Source: Mucilaginibacter sp. (GTDB lineage Bacteria; Bacteroidota; Bacteroidia; Sphingobacteriales; Sphingobacteriaceae). Taken from it: a stretch of 64,000 bases of DNA. Where the stretch lies: positions 148,139-212,138 of the forward strand of contig JAQBOM010000001.1 in the NCBI GenBank assembly GCA_028288025.1. Direction: 5' to 3'. Under the pieces are notes generated by a model. It did no database searches. It was not told where the DNA came from and saw only the letters and a list, made by a program, of their open reading frames with translations. A program made the translations under genes and the position numbers. Positions 1-9,901 of the stretch are shown piece after piece; the first letter of the stretch is position 1; every line of letters begins with the position of its first letter.

Positions 1-2193
1 GCTTTTACCGAAGTAGGACTGATGGATGGCATCGCCGCTACCGACTGGAGCTGGAGCCCGTTGCTTGCCGATTTTGATGACGACGGCATCAAAGACCTTT
101 TTATAGCAAATGGCATAAAACGCAGGCCTACCGATATGGACTATATCAGTTTCATATCCAGCATTAGCGTGCAGGGCGCCCTGATGGGTGGGGGGATGGA
201 TAATATCGCCCTGGATAAAATGCCTGTTGGCGATGCACATAGCTATATTTTTAAGGGCACAAAAAGTGAAAAATTTATAGATGAAAGCGCTTTGTGGGGT
301 ATAAGGGATAGTATGTTATCAAACGGGGCCGCTTATGCCGACCTGAATAACAGCGGTCACCTGGATTTGGTTACCAATAATTTGAACCACGTGGCCTGCA
401 TCTATAAAAACCTGTCGAAAGACAAACATTCTCTCACACTAAAGTTTACCGGGCGGCAGGATAACCGTTTTGGAATAGGTGCAAAGGCATATGTTTTTTG
501 CGGTAAGCAAATGCAGTATGAACAACTCATGCTAACCCGGGGGTTTCAGTCATCTGTTGAACCAAAACTGCATTTTGGACTAAACGGACAAAGCAAAATT
601 GATAGTCTGCTGATCGTCTGGCCCAATCAAGCCTACCAGGTGATCAGGAATGTAAAAGGCGACGCGCAACTGGCGATCGACCAAAAGAACGCCGCAGGCC
701 AGTTTGTTTATAACCGGTTTTTTCCGACTGTGGCTCCCGCTTTGAAAAATATTACCGGTGAAATGAAATTAACCTGGAAACACCAGGAAGACGACTTTGT
801 AGATTTTAACCAGCAGCCGCTTATTCCGCACATGCTCTCGGCCGAAGGGCCAAGAATAGCCGTCGCGGATGTGAACCATGACGGGCTGGATGATTTTTAT
901 ATATGCGGGGGCAGGCACCAGCCTGGGGCGCTGTTCATTCAAACACCCGACGGGCATTTCAAGGCTACAGTGCAGCCGGACTTTATAAAAGATGCTGACA
1001 GCGAAGGTGTTGATGCGGTTTTTCTTGATGTAAATCAAGATGGCAACCCCGACCTGTATGTTGTAAGCGGTGGCAATGAGCTGCCCGATGGCTCGGACGC
1101 GCTTGCCGACCATTTGTATATTAATGATGGCAAGGGCCATTTTACAAGGTCGAACGATATTCCGGCAATTAAACGCAATAAATCTGCTGCCGCGGTTGCT
1201 GATATTAACCATGACGGTTACCCGGATATTTTTGTCGGCGGTGCGCCGGATGCCTTTGCATTTGGCAACATACCGGAATCATATCTGCTGATGAATGATG
1301 GTCATGGACATTATCACCAGGCCACAATCCCGGATGAATTGAAATATGCAGGGATGCTCCGCTCTGCCGCATTTGCCGATCTGGATAACGATGGCTGGCC
1401 CGACCTGGTTGTGGCTGGCGAATGGATGCCGGTAAAGATATTCATGAATAAGAAAGGAAAATTTGCCCCGCTTCATAATGCCGGAATGGATAAACTATCC
1501 GGCTGGTGGCAACGGATCATGCTTGCAGATGTGGACGGCGACGGAAAGATGGATATTGTAGCGGGCAATTACGGCCTGAATTCAAAATTGAGGCCAGCTG
1601 CTGATAATCCGGTAAAATTATTTTTATCGGATATTGATAAAAACGGAACCGTGGATCCGATAATGACTTATAGTATCAACCATAAGGACTATACCTTTTT
1701 AGGAAAGGGTGACATTGAAAAACAAGTACCGCTGATAAAGAAAAAGTTTTTATACTATCACGATTTTGCCGGTAAAACGGTTAACCAAATATTTGGCGAT
1801 TCGTTAAGCAGCAAACCTTTGCTTGCCAATTCATTTTCTTCAGGTGTTTTTTATAATAACGGCGGCGGCAATTTTGAATTTAAGGCGTTGCCGGCATCCG
1901 CGCAGGTTTCGCCGCTTTTCGGTTTTGCTGCCTTTTCGGGAAAAAATAAGGGACTATTGGCCGGGGGGAATTTTTCGGGCGTGTTGCCTTATGAAGGCCG
2001 GTACGATGCGGATTTCGGCGATGTGCTGATTTTGGATAAAGGAAGAAATTTTAAGGCGCTGTCGCCTGTTTCTGCCGGATTTTTACTGCGGGGAGAAGTG
2101 CGGGATATTAAAGCGATAAAAACGGCGAAGGGAATTATTTATGCCGTCGCGTTTAACAATAAGCAAATTGAATTTTATAAATCAACAAACTGA
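1..2193 (+). CDS. FG-GAP/VCBS repeat, ASPIC/UnbV-domain (CRTAC1-like) protein, 5' end outside window
   Basis: Open reading frame continues upstream of ATG at 22 (AFTEVGL-MDGIAATDW); repeated DxDxDGxxD motifs (ADVNHDGLDDFY, LDVNQDGNPDLY, ADINHDGYPDIF) and LHFGLNGQSKIDSLLIVWPN ASPIC-like segment. Confidence 0.85.
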   Translation, partial: AFTEVGLMDGIAATDWSWSPLLADFDDDGIKDLFIANGIKRRPTDMDYISFISSISVQGALMGGGMDNIALDKMPVGDAHSYIFKGTKSEKFIDESALWGIRDSMLSNGAAYADLNNSGHLDLVTNNLNHVACIYKNLSKDKHSLTLKFTGRQDNRFGIGAKAYVFCGKQMQYEQLMLTRGFQSSVEPKLHFGLNGQSKIDSLLIVWPNQAYQVIRNVKGDAQLAIDQKNAAGQFVYNRFFPTVAPALKNITGEMKLTWKHQEDDFVDFNQQPLIPHMLSAEGPRIAVADVNHDGLDDFYICGGRHQPGALFIQTPDGHFKATVQPDFIKDADSEGVDAVFLDVNQDGNPDLYVVSGGNELPDGSDALADHLYINDGKGHFTRSNDIPAIKRNKSAAAVADINHDGYPDIFVGGAPDAFAFGNIPESYLLMNDGHGHYHQATIPDELKYAGMLRSAAFADLDNDGWPDLVVAGEWMPVKIFMNKKGKFAPLHNAGMDKLSGWWQRIMLADVDGDGKMDIVAGNYGLNSKLRPAADNPVKLFLSDIDKNGTVDPIMTYSINHKDYTFLGKGDIEKQVPLIKKKFLYYHDFAGKTVNQIFGDSLSSKPLLANSFSSGVFYNNGGGNFEFKALPASAQVSPLFGFAAFSGKNKGLLAGGNFSGVLPYEGRYDADFGDVLILDKGRNFKALSPVSAGFLLRGEVRDIKAIKTAKGIIYAVAFNNKQIEFYKSTN

Positions 2194-2195
2194 GT

Positions 2196-4229
2196 ATGAA
2201 TAAGCTATATACATTGTTGTCGGGATTGGTATTGCTTTGCTCAACCCGGGCCGGGGCGCAGGATCAATGGGTAATAAAGGCTGATAAAATTGATCCGGCC
2301 AATTATTATGGCGTCACAGTGGCCAACGGGATGATCGGTATTGTATCATCGCCCGAGCCGTTTAAAGTAAAAAACGTGGTGCTGGCCGGCGCTTATGATC
2401 TGTATGGCCGGGGGCGGGTAAGCAATTTCCTAAATAGCTTCAACCTGCTCAATATGTACCTGGAGATAAACGGCAGGCGGATCGATGCCAAAAACATCAC
2501 CAATTTCAGGCAGGAATTGGATATGCAGCACGCTGCCCTTACAACCACTTTTGATTATGGTACCGAAGCGTCGGTAAAATATACCTACTATTCTTTGCGG
2601 CAACTGCCTTTTACTGTGTTAATGGACATTTCCATAACCGCTAAAAAAGCTATAAATATTACGGCGGCCAGTGTTATGGAAGCACCAGACGCCTTAAAGG
2701 AAGTTCAGAATTATTATAATGAGATTGACAGGCCGCACGTAACCATCAGCTTGTTAACATCAACGGCAAAAAGCCCTACCGGCAAGCTGCAGCTATGCGC
2801 GTCGAACACATTTTTGTTTAATGAGCCGCATACGCAGGAGCCGCGTGTGATACACGAAATGTGGGACAATAATATGCACCTGATGAAATTCAGCAAGGCT
2901 ATTGGTGCCGGGCAAACATATCGGTATGCGGTTGCCGGCTCATCCATAACATCGGCGCATGATGCTGATCCGCTTAACCAGGCCGAGCGTTTAACCATGT
3001 TTGCCAAACTGGAGGGGCGCGACCGCCTGATCAAATACCACGAACAGGCCTGGGACGAGCTCTGGAAAAGCGATATAAAAATCGAAGGCGACCCGCAGGC
3101 ACAGCAGGATGTGCACAGTATGTTATATCATTTATATTCCTTCTCTCGTGCCGGAACAGCATACTCGCCCTCGCCGATGGGGCTATCCGGGCTCGGGTAT
3201 AACGGCCACGTTTTTTGGGATGCAGATCTGTGGATGTTTCCCGGCGTATTGGTACTGCACCCCGAAATTGCCAGATCAATGGTTGAATACCGCTTTCAGC
3301 GGTTGGGCATGGCAAAGCAAAATGCTTTTTCACACGGGTATAAAGGGGCCATGTTCCCTTGGGAAAGTGCCGACAGCGGGGTAGAGGAAACACCGGTATG
3401 GGCATTAAGCGGCCCGTTTGAGCATCATATCACCGCCTGCGTGGCACTTGCCGCGTGGGATTATTATTGCGTAACACAGGATAAACAATGGCTGCTCGAA
3501 AAAGGCTGGCCGATACTTTCTGCAACAGCCGATTTTTGGGCCAGCCGGGTTGAACGTAATGGCCCGGGCCATTATGATATCAAAGATGTGGTTGCTGCTG
3601 ATGAATGGGCCGAAAATGTTGATAACGATGCCTTTACTAATGCAGCGGCCAAAGCCAATTTGCAGTTTGCTGCTGCCGCCGCTGATATCTTAGGATTTAA
3701 AGCTGATCCCGACTGGCAGGTTGTTGCACAGAATATTCCCATATTAAAACTGCCCGACGGCACGACCAGGGAGTTTGCATCCTATAACGGCGAAGGCATA
3801 AAACAGGCTGATGTGAATTTGCTTGCTTATCCGCTAAAGACAATAACCGATCCGTCTCAAATAAAAAAGGACCTTGAATATTATGAAAAGCGTGTGCCGA
3901 ATGAAGGTACGCCTGCTATGACGCAAGCGATATTTACGCTATTGTATTCGCGGTTAGGGAATGGCGAAAAGGCCTATCATTTTTTTAAAGATGCCTACGA
4001 GCCAAATTTAAACCCGCCATTCAGGGTAATAGCAGAAACAAAGGGCGGTACAAATCCGTATTTCGCTACCGGCGCCGGCGGGATTGTTCAAAGCCTGCTG
4101 ATGGGCTTTGGCGGATTGGATATCACGCCAAACGGCATCATCCAGGTCAGCAGTAAATTGCCGGCCCATTGGAAATCACTAACCATAACCGGGGTTGGCC
4201 CCGATAAAAAAACTTATATTGTTAAATAA
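2196..4229 (+). CDS. Glycoside hydrolase family 65-like secreted protein
   Basis: Signal peptide; GHVFWDADLWMFP and AADEWAENVDNDAFTNAA resemble GH65 (alpha/alpha)6-barrel motifs. Confidence 0.8.
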   Translation: MNKLYTLLSGLVLLCSTRAGAQDQWVIKADKIDPANYYGVTVANGMIGIVSSPEPFKVKNVVLAGAYDLYGRGRVSNFLNSFNLLNMYLEINGRRIDAKNITNFRQELDMQHAALTTTFDYGTEASVKYTYYSLRQLPFTVLMDISITAKKAINITAASVMEAPDALKEVQNYYNEIDRPHVTISLLTSTAKSPTGKLQLCASNTFLFNEPHTQEPRVIHEMWDNNMHLMKFSKAIGAGQTYRYAVAGSSITSAHDADPLNQAERLTMFAKLEGRDRLIKYHEQAWDELWKSDIKIEGDPQAQQDVHSMLYHLYSFSRAGTAYSPSPMGLSGLGYNGHVFWDADLWMFPGVLVLHPEIARSMVEYRFQRLGMAKQNAFSHGYKGAMFPWESADSGVEETPVWALSGPFEHHITACVALAAWDYYCVTQDKQWLLEKGWPILSATADFWASRVERNGPGHYDIKDVVAADEWAENVDNDAFTNAAAKANLQFAAAAADILGFKADPDWQVVAQNIPILKLPDGTTREFASYNGEGIKQADVNLLAYPLKTITDPSQIKKDLEYYEKRVPNEGTPAMTQAIFTLLYSRLGNGEKAYHFFKDAYEPNLNPPFRVIAETKGGTNPYFATGAGGIVQSLLMGFGGLDITPNGIIQVSSKLPAHWKSLTITGVGPDKKTYIVK

Positions 4230-4245
4230 AACCGATTATAAACTT

Positions 4246-5568
4246 ATGAAGCCGCTTTTTTTCGTATTAACTTTAGCCTGCATGATTTTCAATTCGTGCA
4301 AAAAAGCCGATTACAAAAATATTTTGCATGATCCCGGCTTATACAGCCGTACCGTTCACGAACTGAATGGTGTGGTAATGGGCAATAACTTTACACCGGT
4401 TGTGGCATCGCGTAACTATGCTTATGCCACTATTGCGGGATACGAGGCGATTGCCGGGGGTTACCCCAAACAATATCGTTCACTTGCCGGGCAGCTTACC
4501 GGCCTCAAGGAGGTAGCTAAACCTTCGCCCAATGAAAAGATCGATTATGAATATGCCGCGTTACTGGCATTTTGCCGGGTGGGCGAAACGGTAACTTTTC
4601 CGGAAGGAAGTTTAAAGCTTTACACCGATAGCCTGCATCAGCTGGCCGTTATACACGGCATGCCCGGCGAAATGATAAGGGCCTCCGAAAGTTATGCAAA
4701 AGCGGTTGCCGGATCAATTATAGCCTGGAGTAAAAAAGACAATTATCTTAAAACCAGGAGCGGTTCTAAATTTGCCATAAACGACTCTGCCGGGCGATGG
4801 GTACCAACACCGCCTGCTTATACCGAGGCCGTTGAACCGCACTGGAGCGAAATACGACCGATGGTGATTAATACAAAAGATTTTCGCGTGCCGCCACCGC
4901 CTGCATTTGATATAAAAAACAAGGACAGTAAGTATTATAAAGAAGTAATTTATATAAAGAATAAGGTAGATAGTTTAAATGCGGAGCAAACCCATATTGC
5001 CGATTTTTGGGACGACAACCCGGGAAAGCTCAATGTATCCGGCCATGTTATGTTTATTACCAAAAAGTTTTCGCCGCCCGGGCATTGGATGAGCATAGTG
5101 GGCATTGGCGCCGAAAAAACAAAGGCTGATTTTAACACCACGGTGTACGCCTTCGCTAAAACAGCTATAGCGTTATATGATGCCTTTATTCAATGCTGGC
5201 AAATTAAGTACTATTACAAAACTGTGCGCCCGGAAACGGTGATTGACAAATATTTCGATGCCAATTGGCGGCCGCACCTGCAAACACCACCCTTCCCCGA
5301 ATATACCTGCGGGCATTGTACCATATCGGCCGCGGCGGCTGAAGCGCTTACCAGCGTATTCGGCGACAACGTTGCATATACCGACACTTCGGAAGTGGAA
5401 TTTGGTATAAAGAGCCGTTCTTATAAGTCGTTCAGGGCGGCAGCTGATGAAAATGTTTGGGCCAGGTTTTATGGCGGAATACATTTTTATAACTCCTGTA
5501 TCGTATCACACGGGATCGGTAAGGAAGTAGGTGGATCTGTCGTGGCGAAATTGCAAATGAAAAGGTAA
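4246..5568 (+). CDS. Vanadium-dependent haloperoxidase / PAP2-superfamily lipoprotein
   Basis: Lipoprotein signal (CMIFNSCKK); KYYYKTVRPETVI, PFPEYTCGHCTISAAAAEAL, ARFYGGIHF motifs. ATG at 4246 chosen over ORF-track start 4195, which overlaps the GH65 gene. Confidence 0.8.
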   Translation: MKPLFFVLTLACMIFNSCKKADYKNILHDPGLYSRTVHELNGVVMGNNFTPVVASRNYAYATIAGYEAIAGGYPKQYRSLAGQLTGLKEVAKPSPNEKIDYEYAALLAFCRVGETVTFPEGSLKLYTDSLHQLAVIHGMPGEMIRASESYAKAVAGSIIAWSKKDNYLKTRSGSKFAINDSAGRWVPTPPAYTEAVEPHWSEIRPMVINTKDFRVPPPPAFDIKNKDSKYYKEVIYIKNKVDSLNAEQTHIADFWDDNPGKLNVSGHVMFITKKFSPPGHWMSIVGIGAEKTKADFNTTVYAFAKTAIALYDAFIQCWQIKYYYKTVRPETVIDKYFDANWRPHLQTPPFPEYTCGHCTISAAAAEALTSVFGDNVAYTDTSEVEFGIKSRSYKSFRAAADENVWARFYGGIHFYNSCIVSHGIGKEVGGSVVAKLQMKR

Positions 5569-5775
5569 ATAATAGTTATAATTTTTATCAACTAATTTTT
5601 TATAAACGTCTGATTAACAACGGTATAGTTTGTAAAATGATATTTTTATTTTAAATTTTTATTATATAAAAATCATGGGTGTTAAAACGGAGATTAACCT
5701 TATTATCCTATCAGTATATTTATATCTAATTCGGGTGGTAATCATTCGATTGAGTAATACAATTGGTTTAGTTGT

Positions 5776-5804
5776 AAAGTAGCCGGCTTCCGGCTACTTT
5801 TTTT
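5776..5804 (+). terminator. Rho-independent terminator-like hairpin
   Basis: AAAGTAGCCGG-ctt-CCGGCTACTTT followed by T-run. Confidence 0.75.
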
Positions 5805-5826
5805 GTTTAAATTCATTCGTGTCCAT

Positions 5827-6996
5827 ATGCGCCATTCTTTTTTATTTTCGATACTAATTTTATTGACGGCAGCCGGTTGCAATACCAAACCAACAGCTTT
5901 CACTAAGCCGCTTGCTGATTCATCTGCAGACTGGGCGCTGCTGCCGTTTGTAAAAATCGATAGCGTTAACCCGATTTTGGGCCCTGGCCAGGGAAGTTTT
6001 ATCGATCCTATATTAAAGGAGAAGGTTTTGTGGGAAGAAAAGGACGTATTTAACCCCGCCATCGTAAACCGCAATGGTAAAATATACATGCTTTATCGTG
6101 CCCAGGATAAAACCGGCAAACCTTCGGGCACGTCGCGCATTGGGTTAGCGGTCAGTTCCGACGCGATGCATTTTACCCGCATGCCGCGGCCGGTGTTTTA
6201 CCCGGCAAATGATACGTATAAAAAGCTGGAATGGACTGGCGGCTGCGAAGACCCGCGTATTGTTGAAGACAGTGCCGGAACATATTATATGACCTATACG
6301 GCATACGATGGCGTTACTGCCCGCCTGCTTGTAGCCACGTCCACAGACTTGCAGCATTGGAAAAAACACGGTAGCGTATTTGCAAAAGCTTACGGTGGTA
6401 AATACGCCGTCAAATGGAGTAAATCCGGTTCTATCGTTTCGACTTACAACAAGGATGGTAAAGTTGTCGCCGCAAAAATTAACGGCAAATATTGGATGTA
6501 CTGGGGCGATACACAAATATGGTGTGCCCAATCGGATGATCTGATCAATTGGACGCCTGTCGAGATGAATACAGGCGAGCATCCACCGGTTAAGCTGCGT
6601 TCACAGGCATTAAACATGCCGCTGTTAAAAATTGCCTTGCCCACCCGTGCCGGGAAATTTGACAGTGACCTTGTTGAATCGGGACCGCCGGCCATGTTAA
6701 CCGATGAGGGAATTTTGCTCATCTATAACAGCCGTAACGACCATTCCTTCGGGGACAAGAATCTGGCTGACGGAACCTATGCTGCAGCGGAGGTTCTGTT
6801 TGATAAAACGAACCCTTTGAGAATACTGAAACGTATGGACACCTGGTTCATTAAGCCCGAAAAATCTTACGAGATATCCGGCCAGGTTAACCAGGTATGT
6901 TTTGTGGAAGGGCTTACCGCATTTAAAGGCAAATGGTTTTTGTATTACGGCACGGCCGATTCAAAAATTGCAGTCGCCGAAAAGTCTGTAAAATAA
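5827..6996 (+). CDS. GH130-like / GH43-fold glycosidase lipoprotein
   Basis: Lipoprotein signal LLTAAGCN; FNPAIVNRNGKIYMLYRAQD, WTGGCEDPRIVE motifs of five-bladed propeller GH130-type proteins; start at 5827 because the 5803 start overlaps a terminator. Confidence 0.75.
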   Translation: MRHSFLFSILILLTAAGCNTKPTAFTKPLADSSADWALLPFVKIDSVNPILGPGQGSFIDPILKEKVLWEEKDVFNPAIVNRNGKIYMLYRAQDKTGKPSGTSRIGLAVSSDAMHFTRMPRPVFYPANDTYKKLEWTGGCEDPRIVEDSAGTYYMTYTAYDGVTARLLVATSTDLQHWKKHGSVFAKAYGGKYAVKWSKSGSIVSTYNKDGKVVAAKINGKYWMYWGDTQIWCAQSDDLINWTPVEMNTGEHPPVKLRSQALNMPLLKIALPTRAGKFDSDLVESGPPAMLTDEGILLIYNSRNDHSFGDKNLADGTYAAAEVLFDKTNPLRILKRMDTWFIKPEKSYEISGQVNQVCFVEGLTAFKGKWFLYYGTADSKIAVAEKSVK

Positions 6997-7074
6997 CGTT
7001 GTGGAGTAGCCGTTACGCCATATTCGTCAAGAGCGGACGGATGGTTTGAATCCTGCTCCAGCTACCGAACGAAT

Positions 7075-7115
7075 AAAGAGGCATAATTCAGTCCCAAAAC
7101 TGGAATGCCTCTTTT
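7075..7115 (+). terminator. Hairpin terminator-like
   Basis: AAAGAGGCAT-aatt-CAGT-cccaaa-ACTG-ga-ATGCCTCTTTT. Confidence 0.65.
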
Positions 7116-7656
7116 CTCGTTTAAGATAACCTGCGTTAACTTCTAAAAATAAGGGATTACTAGCTTCTTCCCTTTACTTGCTATGCGTTTAGGGTATTTA
7201 AACTCTCAATTAATATCAACTCCACTTATTAACATTTGTTTAAAGGTTGGTTATAAGGAAATTAAAAAATTAATTATACATTAGTTTTTATAAACCTATA
7301 TTGAAAACCTAAAAAGGGGGTGTTTAATTAAAAATATACTTTACTGCTTGCTACCGACCTTGCTGTATACGTTTCATACATCGACGCGCGCGGAATACCT
7401 GATTGCAAATGGATCCGGTGGCTAAAAAGGACACCGCGCCCCGCGAGAATCATTATTCGGCAATATTGGCTCCCTAAACTTTGTCGCAACGACAAACCAG
7501 TCCGATTGTCAGATAGCTGCTAACCTTGGGTCAAGGTTGTTAATTTGTTAGTTACGATTTAGGCTTTCGGTATGCCGCTTAACGTCAAAGGCAGTGCAGG
7601 TTTTAAGTGTAAATCGATAGCTTATGCTTTGAAATTTATTAATACTATACCTTATC

Positions 7657-9246
7657 ATGACTGAAAAAGATAACGCTACGCGGGTATTGATCCGCTTTAT
7701 AGCCGAACTGGCTGTCCCCGTTACCCGCCAGAGTATTAGTGACGAGCTACAAAAGCATCCTGATTATTACAGTCTGCTCGCTTTTAGCGATGTGCTCAAC
7801 AATTACCAGGTGTCTACCTCGGCTTATAGGCTCACGTTTGACCAATTACCCAAAGTTCCGCTGCCATTTATAACATACCTAAGCAATAAAAATTACGCAG
7901 TAGTTACCCGGCTGGATGAGAAACAGGTAACCCTGTCCAATGATCGTTGGAACAACAAGATACTACCCTTAGCTGAATTTAAAAACCAATATGGCGGTGC
8001 GGTATTGGTAGCAGAAAAGCAGGCAAACGCTGGCGAAGCTGATTATGCCATCAAACATCGTAAAGAACTGATAAATCGTTGGCTAATGCGCCTTGCATTT
8101 GCCGGCCTGGCTGTTATACTTATTGCGTTTTTTCTTGCAAATACATCCTATTTAAACACTATTAACCTGCAAATAGGTTTGTTAACCTTATTCAAAACAA
8201 CAGGGCTTGCAACATCTGTATTGCTGTTGGTGCAAAGTATTGACGCCAATAACCCCTTGATACAAAAACTATGTGGGGGTGATAATAATGGAGATTGTAA
8301 TGCAATCCTATCTTCAAAAGCCGCCAAAATAGGGGGCATTAGCTGGTCCGAGATCGGCTTTTTTTATTTCGCCGGTACTTGGCTGGTTTTATTGCTAAAC
8401 AGTGATCACCCGGCATTAATGCAGGCATTGGCGGTGCTTAATCTCATAACCCTGCCATATACCATTTATTCTATTCATTACCAGTGGCGCATAGCCAAAC
8501 AATGGTGTACGCTCTGCTGCACGGTGCAAGCAATACTCTGGCTGGAGTTTTTTGCTTTCTTGCGTTATTTGTTAACCAGGACGCAGATGCCCCATTTAAC
8601 CGAATGGGGTAGCTTAATAATGGGTATGATGCTACCTGTTTTTTTATGGATAATAAGCAAGCCCTATTTTTTGCAGCTTACTAAGGTTTCGCCGCTTATC
8701 GAACAGTTGCGTAAGTTTAAATACAATAAGGAACTATTTGATGCCGCATTAAAAGTACAACCGAAATACGCTGTACCTGCTCATGAGTGGAGCATTGTGT
8801 TAGGCAATTTAGAAGCAAGCAATGTTATTACGATGGTGAGCAACCCTTATTGCCAGCCTTGTGCTAAAGTCCATTCGCAATTAGACGAAGCATTAGACAA
8901 GATGGATGATATGCAGGTCCGTGTGGTTTTCGTCGGTAAGAATAACAGCGATGAAAACGATGAAAACGGCTTGGTACACCGCCACCTGATGGCGTTGAAT
9001 GAATTACCCGACAAAACTATTGTTAAAAATGCCCTGCACGATTGGTATGAGCAAAAACAAAAAAGTTATGAAGTTTGGGCAAAAAAATACCCCATAGTCT
9101 TTAACCCGTCCACATATTATAAGCTGGACAAACAGAAAGCTTGGGTTGAACTGGCCGAAATAACGGCAACCCCCACGTTGCTGATTAACGGTCACCGTTT
9201 ACCACAAAATTACCAGTTGCACGAATTAAAATATATGTTGGATTAA
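7657..9246 (+). CDS. C39-like domain + VKOR membrane domain + C-terminal thioredoxin-like domain fusion
   Basis: N-terminal about 130 aa aligns by eye to the C39 domain of the downstream ABC exporter but lacks Cys/His/Asp; TM segments with QWCTLCC; C-terminal SNPYCQPCAKVHSQL Trx CxxC. Confidence 0.85.
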   Translation: MTEKDNATRVLIRFIAELAVPVTRQSISDELQKHPDYYSLLAFSDVLNNYQVSTSAYRLTFDQLPKVPLPFITYLSNKNYAVVTRLDEKQVTLSNDRWNNKILPLAEFKNQYGGAVLVAEKQANAGEADYAIKHRKELINRWLMRLAFAGLAVILIAFFLANTSYLNTINLQIGLLTLFKTTGLATSVLLLVQSIDANNPLIQKLCGGDNNGDCNAILSSKAAKIGGISWSEIGFFYFAGTWLVLLLNSDHPALMQALAVLNLITLPYTIYSIHYQWRIAKQWCTLCCTVQAILWLEFFAFLRYLLTRTQMPHLTEWGSLIMGMMLPVFLWIISKPYFLQLTKVSPLIEQLRKFKYNKELFDAALKVQPKYAVPAHEWSIVLGNLEASNVITMVSNPYCQPCAKVHSQLDEALDKMDDMQVRVVFVGKNNSDENDENGLVHRHLMALNELPDKTIVKNALHDWYEQKQKSYEVWAKKYPIVFNPSTYYKLDKQKAWVELAEITATPTLLINGHRLPQNYQLHELKYMLD

Positions 9247-9252
9247 TGCCTT

Positions 9253-9280
9253 AACAGCAAAGTTTTACCTCTTTGCTGTT
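9253..9280 (+). other. Perfect 10-bp stem-loop between VKOR fusion gene and precursor peptide gene
   Basis: AACAGCAAAG-ttttacct-CTTTGCTGTT; no T-tract after it. Confidence 0.6.
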
Positions 9281-9399
9281 GGTGGTGAGACGAAAGAAAC
9301 TTTGGCCAAAAGTAAAAGGAGTATGCACTTTGGTAATACATGCCGCCAAAATTGCCGGGGCGTAGTTACGGTAACATATTTAAATTTACACTTATTTTT

Positions 9400-9654
9400 A
9401 TGGAAAAGTTTAAAAAGCTCAGTAGGGATGAGATGAAAAAAATCACCGGTGGAACTCCGCTTTGCTCTTGTGACGAATATACACTGTGCCAATGCAATGG
9501 TGGTCCTATTGTGTGTGTTCCAATACCAGCTCATAATGGCTGCACATCCCCCGGTCGGGCTACAGGTGCTACCTGTATGGATTGGTGTGGTAGCCCAGGC
9601 GTTGTTTTGCCCACTTACTGTTGGATAGATGCTCAGTGTACAGTGAAGGCTTAA
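9400..9654 (+). CDS. Double-glycine leader Cys-rich peptide precursor (bacteriocin/natural-product-like)
   Basis: MEKFKKLSRDEMKKITGG leader typical of Bacteroidota GG precursors, then 66-aa core with 10 Cys; flanked by VKOR-Trx and C39-ABC exporter. ATG at 9400 chosen over 9340. Confidence 0.85.
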   Translation: MEKFKKLSRDEMKKITGGTPLCSCDEYTLCQCNGGPIVCVPIPAHNGCTSPGRATGATCMDWCGSPGVVLPTYCWIDAQCTVKA

Positions 9655-9675
9655 TATCATTGAATATCAGGTAGT

Positions 9676-9715
9676 AAAAAGCAGAACTGTTTTAAAAAGC
9701 AGTTTCTGCTTTTTT
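9676..9715 (+). terminator. Rho-independent terminator after precursor peptide gene
   Basis: AAAAAGCAG-AACTG-ttttaaaaag-CAGTT-t-CTGCTTTTTT. Confidence 0.8.
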
Positions 9716-9901
9716 GACAATAAAAGTTATGAATTGTAATTAAACTATATATTTTTTTTCGTATAATAAGATCCGTGGATCGCGCTTTAAAAAATTCCTT
9801 TAAAACCAACATTTTGCCAATAATTGATAGTGAGACCGCCAATGATTAATAGAATCATATTATTGCACCGCCTGCTGTACAATTTTTAACTAAATAAAGA
9901 A

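Noticed and set aside
769-1212. Antisense ORFs overlapping well-supported genes (e.g. 769..1212 -, 3031..3405 -, 15964..16470 -, 55004..55495 -)
   Set aside because: They lie inside strong CDSs on the other strand with no recognisable domains; treated as codon-bias artefacts.
4195-4245. N-terminal extension of haloperoxidase ORF
   Set aside because: Overlaps the GH65 gene; ATG at 4246 starts a typical lipoprotein signal.
7003-7066. tRNA-like 3' half (ggtttgaatcctgctccagctacc)
   Set aside because: T-stem pairs only about 3 of 5 positions and no matching acceptor 5' strand was found, so no tRNA gene is called.
9265-9660. 131-aa minus-strand ORF over the precursor peptide gene
   Set aside because: The opposite strand encodes a clear GG-leader peptide with terminator; the minus ORF has no motif support.
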